Shown here: positions 49,370 to 58,447 of the stretch, one piece after another
How the letters are laid out: each line of letters begins with the position of its first letter
Numbering within the stretch: position 1 is the stretch's first letter
Origin: Paenibacillus nasutitermitis
GTDB taxonomy: Bacteria > Bacillota > Bacilli > Paenibacillales > Paenibacillaceae
Assembly: GCF_014641075.1 (NCBI RefSeq)
Contig: NZ_BMHP01000002.1
Location: 1,550,001 to 1,614,000, forward strand
DNA: 64,000 nt
Reading direction: 5' to 3'
Notes under the pieces: model-generated
The model's database searches: none
Told to the model about the DNA's origin: nothing
What the model saw: only the letters and a program-made list of their open reading frames with translations
Position numbers and translations under genes: made by a program

Positions 49370-49879
49370 ATGGATACACGAGGAAAAAACAACAACACCG
49401 AACAATCCGCCTACTTGTTTCAAGTAGACATTTTGGTCGAAGGACAGTCAAATGCGCGTGCAGCAGAGCGTCTTCTGCATCTGCTCAACCAATGCGGATT
49501 CCCGGACTTTCGCATTAAATCCGGGCTGGAGCTCGGCAAGCTTATAGAGGCCCTGGAAACTGCAGGAGGGAGCACAGCTGCAATTCAAGATGTTCACATA
49601 CTCGAAACGGCTGATTCTGCCAAAGAAATACCGGATTTGCGCCTGGAAACCGCCGCAACGGAGCAAGTCCCGCTCATGATTGACCGGGTGCGCACCTGTA
49701 TTTCGGACAACCGGCTGATCCGGCTTTCCGTGAACAAGGGATTCGGCGTGAGATTGAATATTCCATGCCGTATTATTAAACTGGATGAGAACAATCAGAT
49801 GCTGACCGTCTACCATGTCGATGAGAAACAGGTTTATACATTTTCCCTGAATGAAATTGATGATTTTGTCATGCAATAA
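49370..49879 (+). CDS. conserved hypothetical protein
   Basis: 169 residues, not recognised. The N-terminal half alternates strand and helix (FQVDILVEGQSNARAAERLL, then LGKLIEALETAGG). The C-terminal half is beta-rich: LIRLSVNKGFGVRLNI, then CRIIKLDENNQMLTVYHVD and YTFSLNEIDDFVMQ, like a small barrel. No membrane segment or signal peptide. GGAGG lies just before the ATG. Codon use looks like the surrounding core genes. It is probably expressed alone, with a hairpin terminator after it. Confidence 0.7.
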   Translation: MDTRGKNNNTEQSAYLFQVDILVEGQSNARAAERLLHLLNQCGFPDFRIKSGLELGKLIEALETAGGSTAAIQDVHILETADSAKEIPDLRLETAATEQVPLMIDRVRTCISDNRLIRLSVNKGFGVRLNIPCRIIKLDENNQMLTVYHVDEKQVYTFSLNEIDDFVMQ

Positions 49880-49904
49880 CAGTAGCAAAGAAAAGGATGC
49901 AAAT

Positions 49905-49934
49905 AGGGAGCCCTTCTCATAGGAAAGGCTCCCT
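49905..49934 (+). terminator. hairpin after the hypothetical gene
   Basis: 8-bp stem AGGGAGCC / GGCTCCCT with a 14-base loop, followed by TATT. Also near the end of the leftward ribokinase gene, so it may act for both. Confidence 0.6.
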
Positions 49935-49968
49935 TATTGATCGTGCCCTGGACAATCCCCCCGTCGAT

Positions 49969-50949
49969 CTACTTATCCGCAACTCCCGATATACCTTCTA
50001 TATCCACAGGAATACAACGGTTTCCCTGCTTATGCATGAGCTCCAGGACATCGTGCTCCAATGGCATCGCTGCTGCTGTACCCATCCGCGTTACTGACAA
50101 TGCAGCTACAGCAGATGCATATCGCATTGCTTCCAACAGAGGGGTTCCTCTCGACAATGCTCGGGCAAGACCGCCGTTGAAAGCATCTCCTGCACCAGTA
50201 GTATCAGCAACCTCTACCTCGAATGAGGAGAACCAATAACAGCTTGCATGGTCTTGTTTGATGATCGCTCCCTTGCTGCCAAGCGTGATGATAACATTTT
50301 TCACTCCATATTCCAGCAGCTTATTGGCAGCTTGCATCGCACTGTGTTGATCGTGAACGGTAATCCCTGTTAGCGCAGATGCTTCTGTTTCATTAGGTGT
50401 CAAATAAGTAACTTGTTTCAACCATGCAAGATCGAACGGCTGGAACGGCGCAGGATTAAGAATAAGTGGGACGGCATGCTTGGTCGCAAACTCCAATGAA
50501 GCCTCTACTGCTGCTAAATCGGTTTCCAATTGAACAAGCATGATAGCGGAATTCGCAATTTCCATCTCCGCGGCTTCAATGTCCGCACGTTCTAATTGAC
50601 CGCATGCTCCTAATGATACGACGATCTGATTGTCACCATTATTATCAACTAAAATAAGAGCAACGCCAGTAGTTTCCACCGGGTCTATCGCGATCCGATT
50701 ATGTTGAATCCCTTCCTTCTCAAAGAAGGCCAGCGCAGCCCGACCGAAATCATCGTTGCCTACCCTTGTGACAAGCGTGACCATAGAGCCAAGTCTAGAG
50801 GCTGCCGTCGCTTGATTGCCCCCTTTTCCTCCCTCTCCCATTCGAAAGGAATGACCCAGTACTGTCTCGCCTGTTTGTGGCATATGCGGAGTCTGACACA
50901 TTAAATCAACCACATAGCTGCCTATAACGGTGATATGTTCATTTGACAT
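49969..50949 (-). CDS. rbsK: PfkB-family sugar kinase, ribokinase or deoxyribokinase
   Basis: 326 residues. PfkB fold: GEGGKGGNQATAASRLG (motif 1) and ADTTGAGDAFNGGLARAL (motif 2, with the catalytic Asp). Length and sequence fit RbsK. Because deoC, which splits deoxyribose-5-phosphate, lies directly upstream on the same strand (30 bases), the substrate may be 2-deoxyribose; no transporter or regulator is nearby to settle it. GGGGGAG precedes the ATG. Confidence 0.85.
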   Translation of the reverse strand: MSNEHITVIGSYVVDLMCQTPHMPQTGETVLGHSFRMGEGGKGGNQATAASRLGSMVTLVTRVGNDDFGRAALAFFEKEGIQHNRIAIDPVETTGVALILVDNNGDNQIVVSLGACGQLERADIEAAEMEIANSAIMLVQLETDLAAVEASLEFATKHAVPLILNPAPFQPFDLAWLKQVTYLTPNETEASALTGITVHDQHSAMQAANKLLEYGVKNVIITLGSKGAIIKQDHASCYWFSSFEVEVADTTGAGDAFNGGLARALSRGTPLLEAMRYASAVAALSVTRMGTAAAMPLEHDVLELMHKQGNRCIPVDIEGISGVADK

Positions 50950-50979
50950 TTAAGCTCCCCCTACTGGTCTCGTCTCCGA

Positions 50980-51771
50980 TTAATAGCCAGTCCCTTCTTC
51001 ACCCTGCACAATCTGTATGCCTGAGCTGGTGCCAAGACGTGTAGCACCTGCATCGATCATGCACTGCGCGGTTTCCGAATTACGAATTCCGCCGGATGCT
51101 TTAACCTGGACCGATGGCCCCGAGAAAACATCCATCAATCTCACATCGTCTGCAGTGGCACCTCCCGGCCCAAACCCAGTAGATGTTTTTACAAAATCAG
51201 CTCCTGCCAGCTCACAGATCACGCAAGCTGTCTTCTTCTCCGCCTCGGTTAGTGCGCCAGTTTCCAGTATCACTTTAACTATTGCTCGACGATCGGAAGC
51301 CTGGACAACCATGCGAACATCATTGAATACATCCGCAAGTCGATCCGACTTTAGAGCCCCCGCATTTAATACCATGTCTACTTCCGAAGCGCCTTTTGCA
51401 ATCGCCTCTTCCGTTTCAAGCGCTTTAATCATTGAACATGAAACGCCAAGGGGAAAGCCAATAACCGTTGTAATGCCCACTTCACTGCCGGCTAATTGCC
51501 CAGCAGCATGCGATACCCAGTATGGTTGAATGCATACGGTTTTAAAATGAAACTTTATTGCTTCTTCACATAAGTTAACAACTTGTTGTTTGGTCGCCTC
51601 CGGTTTGAGCAGTGTGTGATCAATTTTCGAAGCCATCTTCGTATCAGTTGGCAAGAAATAAGGCTTCGTTGGTCTGATTAATTGTGCATCTGTAAAAATG
51701 ATACCGTCCTCTTGCAACCGTTGAATCAGAACCTCTCGCAGCTCAACAGCTTCAGCCCATAAATCAGTCAT
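50980..51771 (-). CDS. deoC: deoxyribose-phosphate aldolase with N-terminal extension
   Basis: 263 residues. Splits 2-deoxy-D-ribose 5-phosphate into acetaldehyde and glyceraldehyde 3-phosphate. Conserved catalytic parts: DHTLLKPEAT, SEVDMVLNAG (Asp), VKVILETGAL (Lys) and FVKTSTGFGPGGAT (Schiff-base Lys). Typical DeoC is about 220 residues and begins near the KIDHTLLKP segment (here residue 49). The ATG at 51771 follows GGAGG by 12 bases, and the reading frame remains open, so about 45 extra N-terminal residues appear real. The 370-base gap upstream is AT-rich. Confidence 0.9.
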   Translation of the reverse strand: MTDLWAEAVELREVLIQRLQEDGIIFTDAQLIRPTKPYFLPTDTKMASKIDHTLLKPEATKQQVVNLCEEAIKFHFKTVCIQPYWVSHAAGQLAGSEVGITTVIGFPLGVSCSMIKALETEEAIAKGASEVDMVLNAGALKSDRLADVFNDVRMVVQASDRRAIVKVILETGALTEAEKKTACVICELAGADFVKTSTGFGPGGATADDVRLMDVFSGPSVQVKASGGIRNSETAQCMIDAGATRLGTSSGIQIVQGEEGTGY

Positions 51772-51976
51772 ATACTTGACTTACCTCCAAGTAGAAATAA
51801 GATAAGAAGAATTTAAAGACGTAAGAAATTCATATTATGTATACAATATATAAATATTGAACTCAAATCAATAATTTTGTTGTAAATCTTAAGTTATATT
51901 GTCGGACTCTATCCTTAAGAACACGGCAAATGGGAATTCGTCAGGTCGGGCGTCTTGGCAAATGACTTGGATGAAT

Positions 51977-52020
51977 ATAGAGAAAGCTCCTGGACTCTCT
52001 TGTCCAGGAGCTTTCTCTAT
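51977..52020 (-). terminator. 19-bp perfect hairpin downstream of the DUF423 gene
   Basis: Stem of 19 perfect base pairs (51977-51995 with 52002-52020) and a six-base loop. There is no T-tract after it. It lies between the DUF423 stop and the deoC start, both leftward genes. Confidence 0.6.
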
Positions 52021-52145
52021 CCTTTTCAGGGATACTCTACCCCTCAACCGATTGTCCGGATGATTCAGTAGGTCGGGCGAATAGGGTGTAACTCATTTTG
52101 AGAACCTTATTATACATGCAGCCGGCGGCCAAAGGCAGAAGATGG

Positions 52146-52532
52146 CTACTCGCTTTTTGCTTTCCACAGCGTGTAGGCCGCGAGTCCCCAGGCAACGATA
52201 AACGCCACTCCGCCAAGCGGGGTTATGGCTCCCAGCCATTTGACATCGCTCAAACTAAGCGCATACAAACTGCCGGAGAACAGAAAAATACCGATATGCA
52301 TAAACCGGGCAGCCCAGCGCATCGTATTTGAAGAGCTGAGCCGTACAGAAGCCAGGGCCAGCAAAAATAAACCGATGGCGTGATACATATGGTAGCGCAC
52401 ACCTGTTTCAAAAACATTCAACATTTCAGCGGTTAGCCGGCTTTTCAGGCCATGCGATGCAAAAGCGCCGAGGGCTACTGCCAGCAAAGCGTGCATCGCT
52501 CCGAATGCTCCATATTTGTTAAACAATCCCAT
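52146..52532 (-). CDS. DUF423 family membrane protein (YwdK-like)
   Basis: 128 residues with four hydrophobic helices: residues about 10-26, 45-63, 75-92 and 99-118. DUF423 hallmarks are LGAFASHGLKSRL and YHMYHAIGLFLL, plus FSGSLYALSLSDVKWLGAITPLGG. Function unknown. Divergent from the next gene. Confidence 0.88.
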   Translation of the reverse strand: MGLFNKYGAFGAMHALLAVALGAFASHGLKSRLTAEMLNVFETGVRYHMYHAIGLFLLALASVRLSSSNTMRWAARFMHIGIFLFSGSLYALSLSDVKWLGAITPLGGVAFIVAWGLAAYTLWKAKSE

Positions 52533-52612
52533 TCACTACCTTTCCAAAAGAGTGATAAATACGTTACAATGTACAAAAATCAACCATGTGTAAAGGAGAG
52601 TACACCTGACTC

Positions 52613-53059
52613 ATGAACGATAACGAAGATCAAAGTTATCCGCTAAAGAATACTTATAATCCACCGCAGAACTATGATAGCGGGCGGGAGAAGACCCAAT
52701 CGAAGCTTGGAATCGCTTCTTTTATTATCGGCCTTGTCAGTATCGTATGCTTCATTATTAGCGTCCTTGTTGCAACTTCGTCTATTATGGACTACATCAC
52801 GCCTGACGGCAAGACTGTTCAAAATATTGAAGAATTCTCTGAAAAAATCGCAAAGGATGCCCCCCTGCTTCTATCGATAGTTGGTATGCTGGCGGGCATT
52901 GGGCTTAGTTTAATCGGACTTGCTCTGGGCATTGTTGGGGCCTGTATGAAGTATACCCTCAAAGCGTTCCCGGTTATCGGAATCGTGCTGAACGGCCTGC
53001 TTGTTTTCGGGTCTGCTGCTATGTTTCTCATTGGCTTAATCGCGCAGGCCGGCTCCTGA
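52613..53059 (+). CDS. DUF4190-like small membrane protein
   Basis: 148 residues. A soluble N-terminus of 30 residues, rich in Asn, Tyr and Pro, precedes three hydrophobic helices (FIIGLVSIVCFIISVLVA, IVGMLAGIGLSLIGLALGIV, IGIVLNGLLVFGSAAMFLIG). The start GIASFIIGLVSIVCFI is typical of DUF4190/DUF4064 proteins. Role unknown. GGAGAG precedes the ATG. Confidence 0.6.
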   Translation: MNDNEDQSYPLKNTYNPPQNYDSGREKTQSKLGIASFIIGLVSIVCFIISVLVATSSIMDYITPDGKTVQNIEEFSEKIAKDAPLLLSIVGMLAGIGLSLIGLALGIVGACMKYTLKAFPVIGIVLNGLLVFGSAAMFLIGLIAQAGS

Positions 53060-53162
53060 TTATAGACGGCTTCAAAGTCCGCAGCTGCTCCCATGGATGG
53101 CTGGGGGCTTTTTTAATGCGCGCAGATTGACAGTTTCATAGAATTGGACTTTTTTTTGCTTC

Positions 53163-53190
53163 ACATAACAGCCACAGACTTGAATACAAT
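53163..53190 (+). promoter_or_regulatory. sigma-E-like promoter of yhbH
   Basis: ACATAAC at 53163-53169, a 13-base spacer, then AATACAAT (53183-53190), against ATA-core heptamer, 14, CATACAAT for sigma-E. About 40 bases before the yhbH ATG. B. subtilis yhbH belongs to the sigma-E regulon. Confidence 0.5.
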
Positions 53191-53228
53191 GAATAACAAC
53201 GAGCAAGAGAGGGCTGGAGGTGGACGTT

Positions 53229-54389
53229 ATGGAAGCAGGCAAAGGACCGTTGTTTATTGTTTCGCGCGAGGATTGGTCTCTTCACCGCAAAGGACATGAG
53301 GACCAGGCCAGGCATCAGCAGAAGGTGAGAGAGGCCATTAAGCAGAATCTTCCGGATATCGTAACGGATGAAAGCATTGTGCTTTCCAACGGCAAACAAA
53401 CCGTCAAAATCCCCATTAAAAGCATCGATGAATCTCATTTTGTTTATAATTACAACAAAAAGCAGCACGTTGGACAAGGCGACGGTGATTCCCAGGTAGG
53501 GGATGTGCTGGGCACCGACCCACAGCCCGCCCAAGGGCCAGGAAAAGGCCAAGGGGCCGGCGATCAGGCCGGCGAGGATTACCTGGAGGCGGAAATCAGC
53601 ATCGATCAGCTGGAGGATATGCTTTTTGAGGAGCTGGAGCTTCCCAACCTGGAGCAAAAGCAGAAGGATATTTTGGAAACAACGGATGTTGTTTTTCAAG
53701 ATATCCGCAAAAAAGGCATCATGTCCAATGTCGACAAGAAACGGACCCTGATCGAGAATATCAAGCGCAACGCCAATGCCGGCAAATCCGGTATCGGCGG
53801 CATCTCCCCCGATGATCTGCGGTTCAAAACCTGGAATGAAGTGGTCAAACCGCAGTCCAACGCCGTTGTGCTGGCCTTGATGGATACATCCGGCAGTATG
53901 GGGTCCTTCGAGAAATACTGCGCGCGCAGCTTCTTTTTCTGGATGACGCGTTTCCTCCGCCGCAAATATGAGCATGTGGAAATTGTGTTCATCGCACACC
54001 ACACGGAGGCCAGGGAAGTGACCGAGGAAGAGTTTTTCACCCGCGGCGAGAGCGGCGGGACGATCTGCTCCTCTGCCTATAGAAAAGCGCTGGATATCAT
54101 CGATGCGAGGTACCCGCCCGCCCTTTGGAATATCTACCCCTTTCACTTCTCGGACGGCGACAATCTGACCTCCGACAATGACAAATGCGTCAAGCTTATC
54201 GAGCAGTTGATGGAGAAAGCCAATCTCTTCGGATATGGGGAGGTCAATCAATACAACCGCAGCAGTACACTGATGTCCGCCTATAAGAATATTGCCAACA
54301 AGAAATTTATGTATGCCATCATCAAGGATAAAGGCGAAGTATATAAAGCCTTAAAAAGCTTCTTCGCAAACCCGGTCAAATCCGGCTGA
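53229..54389 (+). CDS. yhbH: sporulation protein YhbH
   Basis: 386 residues from the ATG at 53229, eight bases after GGAGG. DUF444/YeaH family. N-terminal: [17 protein letters not shown]. The central region is Gly/Gln-rich and flexible ([14 protein letters not shown]). The C-terminal half is a von Willebrand A-like domain with the metal-site motif [14 protein letters not shown]. The protein works with the kinase PrkA and SpoVR in other bacteria, and all three genes are in this window. Needed for normal sporulation in B. subtilis; the precise role is not known. Confidence 0.95.
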   Translation: MEAGKGPLFIVSREDWSLHRKGHEDQARHQQKVREAIKQNLPDIVTDESIVLSNGKQTVKIPIKSIDESHFVYNYNKKQHVGQGDGDSQVGDVLGTDPQPAQGPGKGQGAGDQAGEDYLEAEISIDQLEDMLFEELELPNLEQKQKDILETTDVVFQDIRKKGIMSNVDKKRTLIENIKRNANAGKSGIGGISPDDLRFKTWNEVVKPQSNAVVLALMDTSGSMGSFEKYCARSFFFWMTRFLRRKYEHVEIVFIAHHTEAREVTEEEFFTRGESGGTICSSAYRKALDIIDARYPPALWNIYPFHFSDGDNLTSDNDKCVKLIEQLMEKANLFGYGEVNQYNRSSTLMSAYKNIANKKFMYAIIKDKGEVYKALKSFFANPVKSG

Positions 54390-54398
54390 TCTTAACCT

Positions 54399-54434
54399 CC
54401 CGCCGGTCCCTCATGGGCCGGACGGGTTTTTTTT
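54399..54434 (+). terminator. intrinsic terminator of yhbH
   Basis: Stem CCCGCCGG / CCGG-A-CGGG with a bulged A, followed by eight T. Confidence 0.9.
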
Positions 54435-54569
54435 GATGTCTGAAGAAGATACTATTCTCCAAGCTTGTTATGCTTTGCTCGTAAACGGGTACCACATAAA
54501 GATAGTACTATTCAATAAAGGTTCCCCCATTATACATTAGAGGCAGCAATGGAAAGCTGAGGTGGACGT

Positions 54570-55802
54570 ATGAGCAGAAGATGGCTGGAACAGGAAGGTC
54601 CTGACTGGACGAATAAAGGGATTATTACGGAGGAGCAGTACAAGCGGATATTGAGCCTTTACCCGGAACGCAAACGCGCTGCAGGTCTGGTACCGATTCT
54701 GGGCAGCGTGCTGGTGGGGCTTGGAATCCTCAGCTTCGTGGCTGCCAATTGGCAGGACATTCCCCAGCTGGCGCGGCTGATGCTCATGATCGTGGTGATG
54801 TGCAGCCTGTATGCTTCCGGCTGGAGGTTCTATAATAAAGAACATGACAAGCTGGGTATCTCTCTCATCAGCCTGGGACTTGTCAGCTTCGGCGCCAGCA
54901 TTGTGCTGACTGGACAGATGTTCCACCTGGTCGCTTATAATGCAGCTTCTTTTGTCGTCTGGAGTGCAGCTGGCCTGAGCCTGACCTTTCTTTTCCGGAG
55001 CCGTTATCTATATATCCTGAGTCTGCTGGGCTGCACTTTGACGCAGTGGTATAGCGTAATCCAGTTCAACTCCTTCAGCTACGCCGCTTTTGTACTTGCT
55101 GTTGCAGGCTTTGGCTTCTATTGGTGGAAACAAAAAGACGAGCTGCTGGGATGGTGCCTTTCCGCATCCTTCCTGCTGCAGGCACTGCTGGGTTTCATTG
55201 TGCTGGAATGGCCGTTCAGCTGGTATTTAATCCCTGTGTGGCTGCTTTACTCGGCAGCCGATCTGTTCAAGGACCGCAAAACCTTTTACCCGTTCCAGGC
55301 AGGAGCTTTGATTGCAGCCTTTATTTTCAACTGGTTTCTTGTGCTCTTCTGGGGCAGCGGCAATTCCAGTTGGCGCGCCGAAATGACGGCTCCGCTTCTC
55401 CCCTATCTCATCGCGCTTGTGATCCTGCTTTGCTTCTCGCTGGCCGGCAAACGCAGACATAACCGTTTATCGTCGGGTCTGGATTGGATTCTTGCCATTC
55501 CCTTCTTCTATCTCTTGGACGGTTCCGACCTGCCCACCTTGTTATTGCTTTTCCTCTTCTCGCTGCACTTATTATGGCGCGGATATATGGAAGAATGGCG
55601 GCTCAAAATCAACTTGGCCACCCTGCTCTTTCTGGTCAGCACCATGACTGCTTATGGGAAGCTCGCGTGGGATTTTATGGATAAATCGTTATTTTTCATT
55701 CTCGGCGGGATTCTACTTCTTGGCTTAAGCTGGTTCCTCAACCGCCGCAAGCAGCAGGTATTATTGGATGGCAGGGAGGACAAACACCATGAAGATGAAT
55801 AA
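54570..55802 (+). CDS. DUF2157 domain-containing membrane protein
   Basis: 410 residues. A short soluble N-terminus (GIITEEQYKRILSLYPER, the DUF2157 start) precedes ten or more membrane helices. DUF2157 proteins are often followed by a GDYXXLXY protein as here, and the two probably work together in the membrane; function unknown. The next gene begins 14 bases before this one stops. Confidence 0.88.
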   Translation: MSRRWLEQEGPDWTNKGIITEEQYKRILSLYPERKRAAGLVPILGSVLVGLGILSFVAANWQDIPQLARLMLMIVVMCSLYASGWRFYNKEHDKLGISLISLGLVSFGASIVLTGQMFHLVAYNAASFVVWSAAGLSLTFLFRSRYLYILSLLGCTLTQWYSVIQFNSFSYAAFVLAVAGFGFYWWKQKDELLGWCLSASFLLQALLGFIVLEWPFSWYLIPVWLLYSAADLFKDRKTFYPFQAGALIAAFIFNWFLVLFWGSGNSSWRAEMTAPLLPYLIALVILLCFSLAGKRRHNRLSSGLDWILAIPFFYLLDGSDLPTLLLLFLFSLHLLWRGYMEEWRLKINLATLLFLVSTMTAYGKLAWDFMDKSLFFILGGILLLGLSWFLNRRKQQVLLDGREDKHHEDE

Positions 55803-56331
55803 TGTCAAGACACGCTCCCGCAAGAGATGGTTAATCATTCTGACTGCAGCGCAAATCCTGTTTCTGTCCGGCATTGTCGGTTATCATTACAGCGCGTTGT
55901 GGTTTGGACAAGAGGTCCGCCTTGCAACCACGCCTGTCGATCCGCGGGATATTCTTTATGGGGACTATGTCATCTTGAACTACGAAATCAGCGAGCTCGA
56001 CTCTGGCTTATGGAGGAGTCCCGGAGATTTGCCTGCAGAAGGCGATAAAGTATACGTGGTGCTTGAGCCTCAAACAACAGACAATGGGCTATACAAGGCC
56101 AAAGCTTTTTATTCCCGCAAGCCGGCAGCCGAAGGCAGGGAGATTATCATAAAGGGCAGGGTCCGTTACCCGACAGATTCAGGGATTTTCATAAACTATG
56201 GCCTGGAGAAATATTATGTTCCGGAGAACACGGGCAAGCAGCTGGAGGATCAGGAAGGCGCCCTTGTGGTTCAGGTCCGAATCGCCCCTTGGGGAAATGC
56301 GTTAATCGAAGAAATTAAGCCTGCCAATTAG
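55789..56331 (+). CDS. GDYXXLXY domain-containing protein
   Basis: 180 residues. One N-terminal membrane helix (residues about 16-38), then an extracellular domain with the name motif GDYVILNYEIS after PVDPRDILY. The family is nearly always paired with DUF2157 membrane proteins, as it is here with a 14-base overlap. The ATG at 55789 is chosen because GGGAGG lies just before it. Function not known. Confidence 0.9.
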   Translation: MKMNNVKTRSRKRWLIILTAAQILFLSGIVGYHYSALWFGQEVRLATTPVDPRDILYGDYVILNYEISELDSGLWRSPGDLPAEGDKVYVVLEPQTTDNGLYKAKAFYSRKPAAEGREIIIKGRVRYPTDSGIFINYGLEKYYVPENTGKQLEDQEGALVVQVRIAPWGNALIEEIKPAN

Positions 56332-56517
56332 ACAGGCCGCTTCCAATGGGATCTGCCGCTCTATCAGGGAGTACCGTGACCCTTTGCGGTCTTTGACAAC
56401 TGCCTCCTGAAAGTAGGATAATGGACTCTATGAATAAATGATTAATCTATTGATAGCCTCTAGTATCCCATCATTCAAAATCTGCCGCTGCCGGCAGTGA
56501 AAGGAAGGTAGCTCACT

Positions 56518-58377
56518 GTGCCTTATATGCACCCTGCGCGATTGCTGCGCATGAGACCATTTATTTTTTTCACGATATTATTGCTAATCAAAAGCGCTCT
56601 TGCTTATTTCGTCATTTTTGACGGCGGCCTTTCCTGGACCATACTGGTAACGGAAATCCCCTTCTTCTGGCTGTTGTTCTGCCTGATTGAGCTGTTTGCC
56701 TCCAAGCGCAAGCTGGGGCTTTATCTGGGAGCCAATTTATTTGTCACGGCCATCATTTTCGCGGTCATTATGTACTATAAATATTACGGCGTCATCGTCA
56801 CCTACCATGCCCTGGAACAGGTCAATCAGGTCACCGCCGTCAAGAATAGTGTATTCTCGCTGCTTGATCCCTACTATCTGTTCATTTTTCTGGATGTCAT
56901 TGTAATAGGCTTCGTGCTTTTCCGCAAACAGATGGGATTGAACTGGAAAAGCAGCAGCCGGACAAAAGCGAATCGGAAACTCGTATCGGTCCTGCTTGTT
57001 TTCTCGCTGGTCCTCTGCTTCTTCAGTATTTATCCGAACCGCGCCAGCATGAACGAAATCGTCAAAGCGGAGGATATGGGCATCCTGAATTATGAGCTCT
57101 ATACGCTGTTCAAGAAAAAAAATGATGCGGATTTGGTCCATGCCGATGAGATCACGCAGGAATCCATCGATTCCATCAAAAATATTACCGTGCCCGCAGA
57201 GCCGCAATACTGGAAAGCGGCAGCAGGCAAAAATGTGATTATCCTCCAGCTGGAGGCTTTTCAGAACTTTCTGATCGGGCTTAAAATCGACGGACAGGAA
57301 GTAACGCCGAATATGAACAAGCTGGCCCGCGAAAATTTCTATTTCTCCCACTTTTTTCAACAGGTCGGTCAAGGGAACACGTCCGACGCCGAATTTGTGG
57401 TCAATACATCGTTCTATATCCCGCCGCAAGGCGCGGCAACCCAGGTCTATGCCGACAAGGTGCTTCCAAGCCTGCCGAGACTGCTGGGTAAAGAAGGCTA
57501 CGATACCGCTACCTTCCACACCAATGTGGTGGAATTCTGGAACCGCAGCGGTCTTTATAAAGCATTGGGTTTTGACCGCTATTACGATCAGGACTTCTTC
57601 GGTACCGATGATACTGTGTTTTTCGGACCGACAGACGAGGTCTTATATGCCAAAACGGCCGAAGAGCTTGACCGGATGAACAAGGCGGGCGCCCCTTTCT
57701 ATGCGCAAGTCATTTCCATGACGGCTCATCATCCATTCTCCATCCCGGAGCGAAAATATAAGATGACACTGCCGGAGCGTTATGAAGGTACATTTGTAGG
57801 GGATTATATCCGCTCCCAGAATTATGCCGATTACGCAATCGGATTGTTTATTGACGATCTGAAGAAGCGCGGCATATGGGATAACAGCCTGCTGGTCGTC
57901 TACGGCGATCATCTCGGTCTGCCGATCTATTCCCTGCATCGCGATGACAAAGAACTCATGGAAGAAATCTACGGGCATGAGTACGGTTTTGCCGATATGA
58001 TCAATATCCCGCTTGTCATTGCGTCACCTGGCATTACAACGCCACGGGAATTCAAACAGACTGGCGGCCAGGTCGATATTCTGCCAACTCTGGCCAATCT
58101 GACGGGCGTGTCGGTCAAGGATCATATTCTTTTTGGGCAAGACCTGCTCAATCAGACCTCCAACCTGCTGCCGCAGCGTTATTATCTGCCATCGGGGTCA
58201 TTGATTACGGATAACACGCTGTTTGTGCCAGGGACCGGATTCGAGGACGGCAGCAATTATCCGATTCCGCAGTTAGGCAACAAGGATTCAGCCGCTACCT
58301 CCGATCAGTTCGACCGGGCGCTGAAGCTCCTTCTGCTGTCGGACAGCTATGTCAGCCAACTTCCCGATCTGGAATAA
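56518..58377 (+). CDS. LTA synthase family protein
   Basis: 619 residues. Five membrane helices in the first 180 residues, then an extracellular sulfatase-like domain. The catalytic Thr is in GQGNTSDAEF; metal ligands appear in LQLEAFQNF, VVYGDHLGLP and AHHPFSIPERKY. It links glycerol phosphate units from phosphatidylglycerol into lipoteichoic acid. Translation begins at a GTG (56518), nine bases after GGAAGG; the ATG at 56527 is farther. Paenibacilli often carry several paralogs, so I cannot say which type this is. Confidence 0.92.
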   Translation: MPYMHPARLLRMRPFIFFTILLLIKSALAYFVIFDGGLSWTILVTEIPFFWLLFCLIELFASKRKLGLYLGANLFVTAIIFAVIMYYKYYGVIVTYHALEQVNQVTAVKNSVFSLLDPYYLFIFLDVIVIGFVLFRKQMGLNWKSSSRTKANRKLVSVLLVFSLVLCFFSIYPNRASMNEIVKAEDMGILNYELYTLFKKKNDADLVHADEITQESIDSIKNITVPAEPQYWKAAAGKNVIILQLEAFQNFLIGLKIDGQEVTPNMNKLARENFYFSHFFQQVGQGNTSDAEFVVNTSFYIPPQGAATQVYADKVLPSLPRLLGKEGYDTATFHTNVVEFWNRSGLYKALGFDRYYDQDFFGTDDTVFFGPTDEVLYAKTAEELDRMNKAGAPFYAQVISMTAHHPFSIPERKYKMTLPERYEGTFVGDYIRSQNYADYAIGLFIDDLKKRGIWDNSLLVVYGDHLGLPIYSLHRDDKELMEEIYGHEYGFADMINIPLVIASPGITTPREFKQTGGQVDILPTLANLTGVSVKDHILFGQDLLNQTSNLLPQRYYLPSGSLITDNTLFVPGTGFEDGSNYPIPQLGNKDSAATSDQFDRALKLLLLSDSYVSQLPDLE

Positions 58378-58392
58378 AGCTTCTTTATCCAG

Positions 58393-58434
58393 AAGAAGAC
58401 GCCACCCTTGTAAGGGCAGGCGTCTTCTTTTTTT
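58393..58434. terminator. terminator between LTA synthase and the hydrolase
   Basis: 11-bp stem AAGAAGACGCC / GGCGTCTTCTT with a second small stem in the loop, then T7. It lies between converging genes, so probably bidirectional. Confidence 0.88.
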
Positions 58435-58447
58435 GTATTTAAGTCCG

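Noticed and set aside
53136-54251. 371-residue frame antisense to yhbH
   Set aside because: Opposite a conserved yhbH gene; no motif and no ribosome site.
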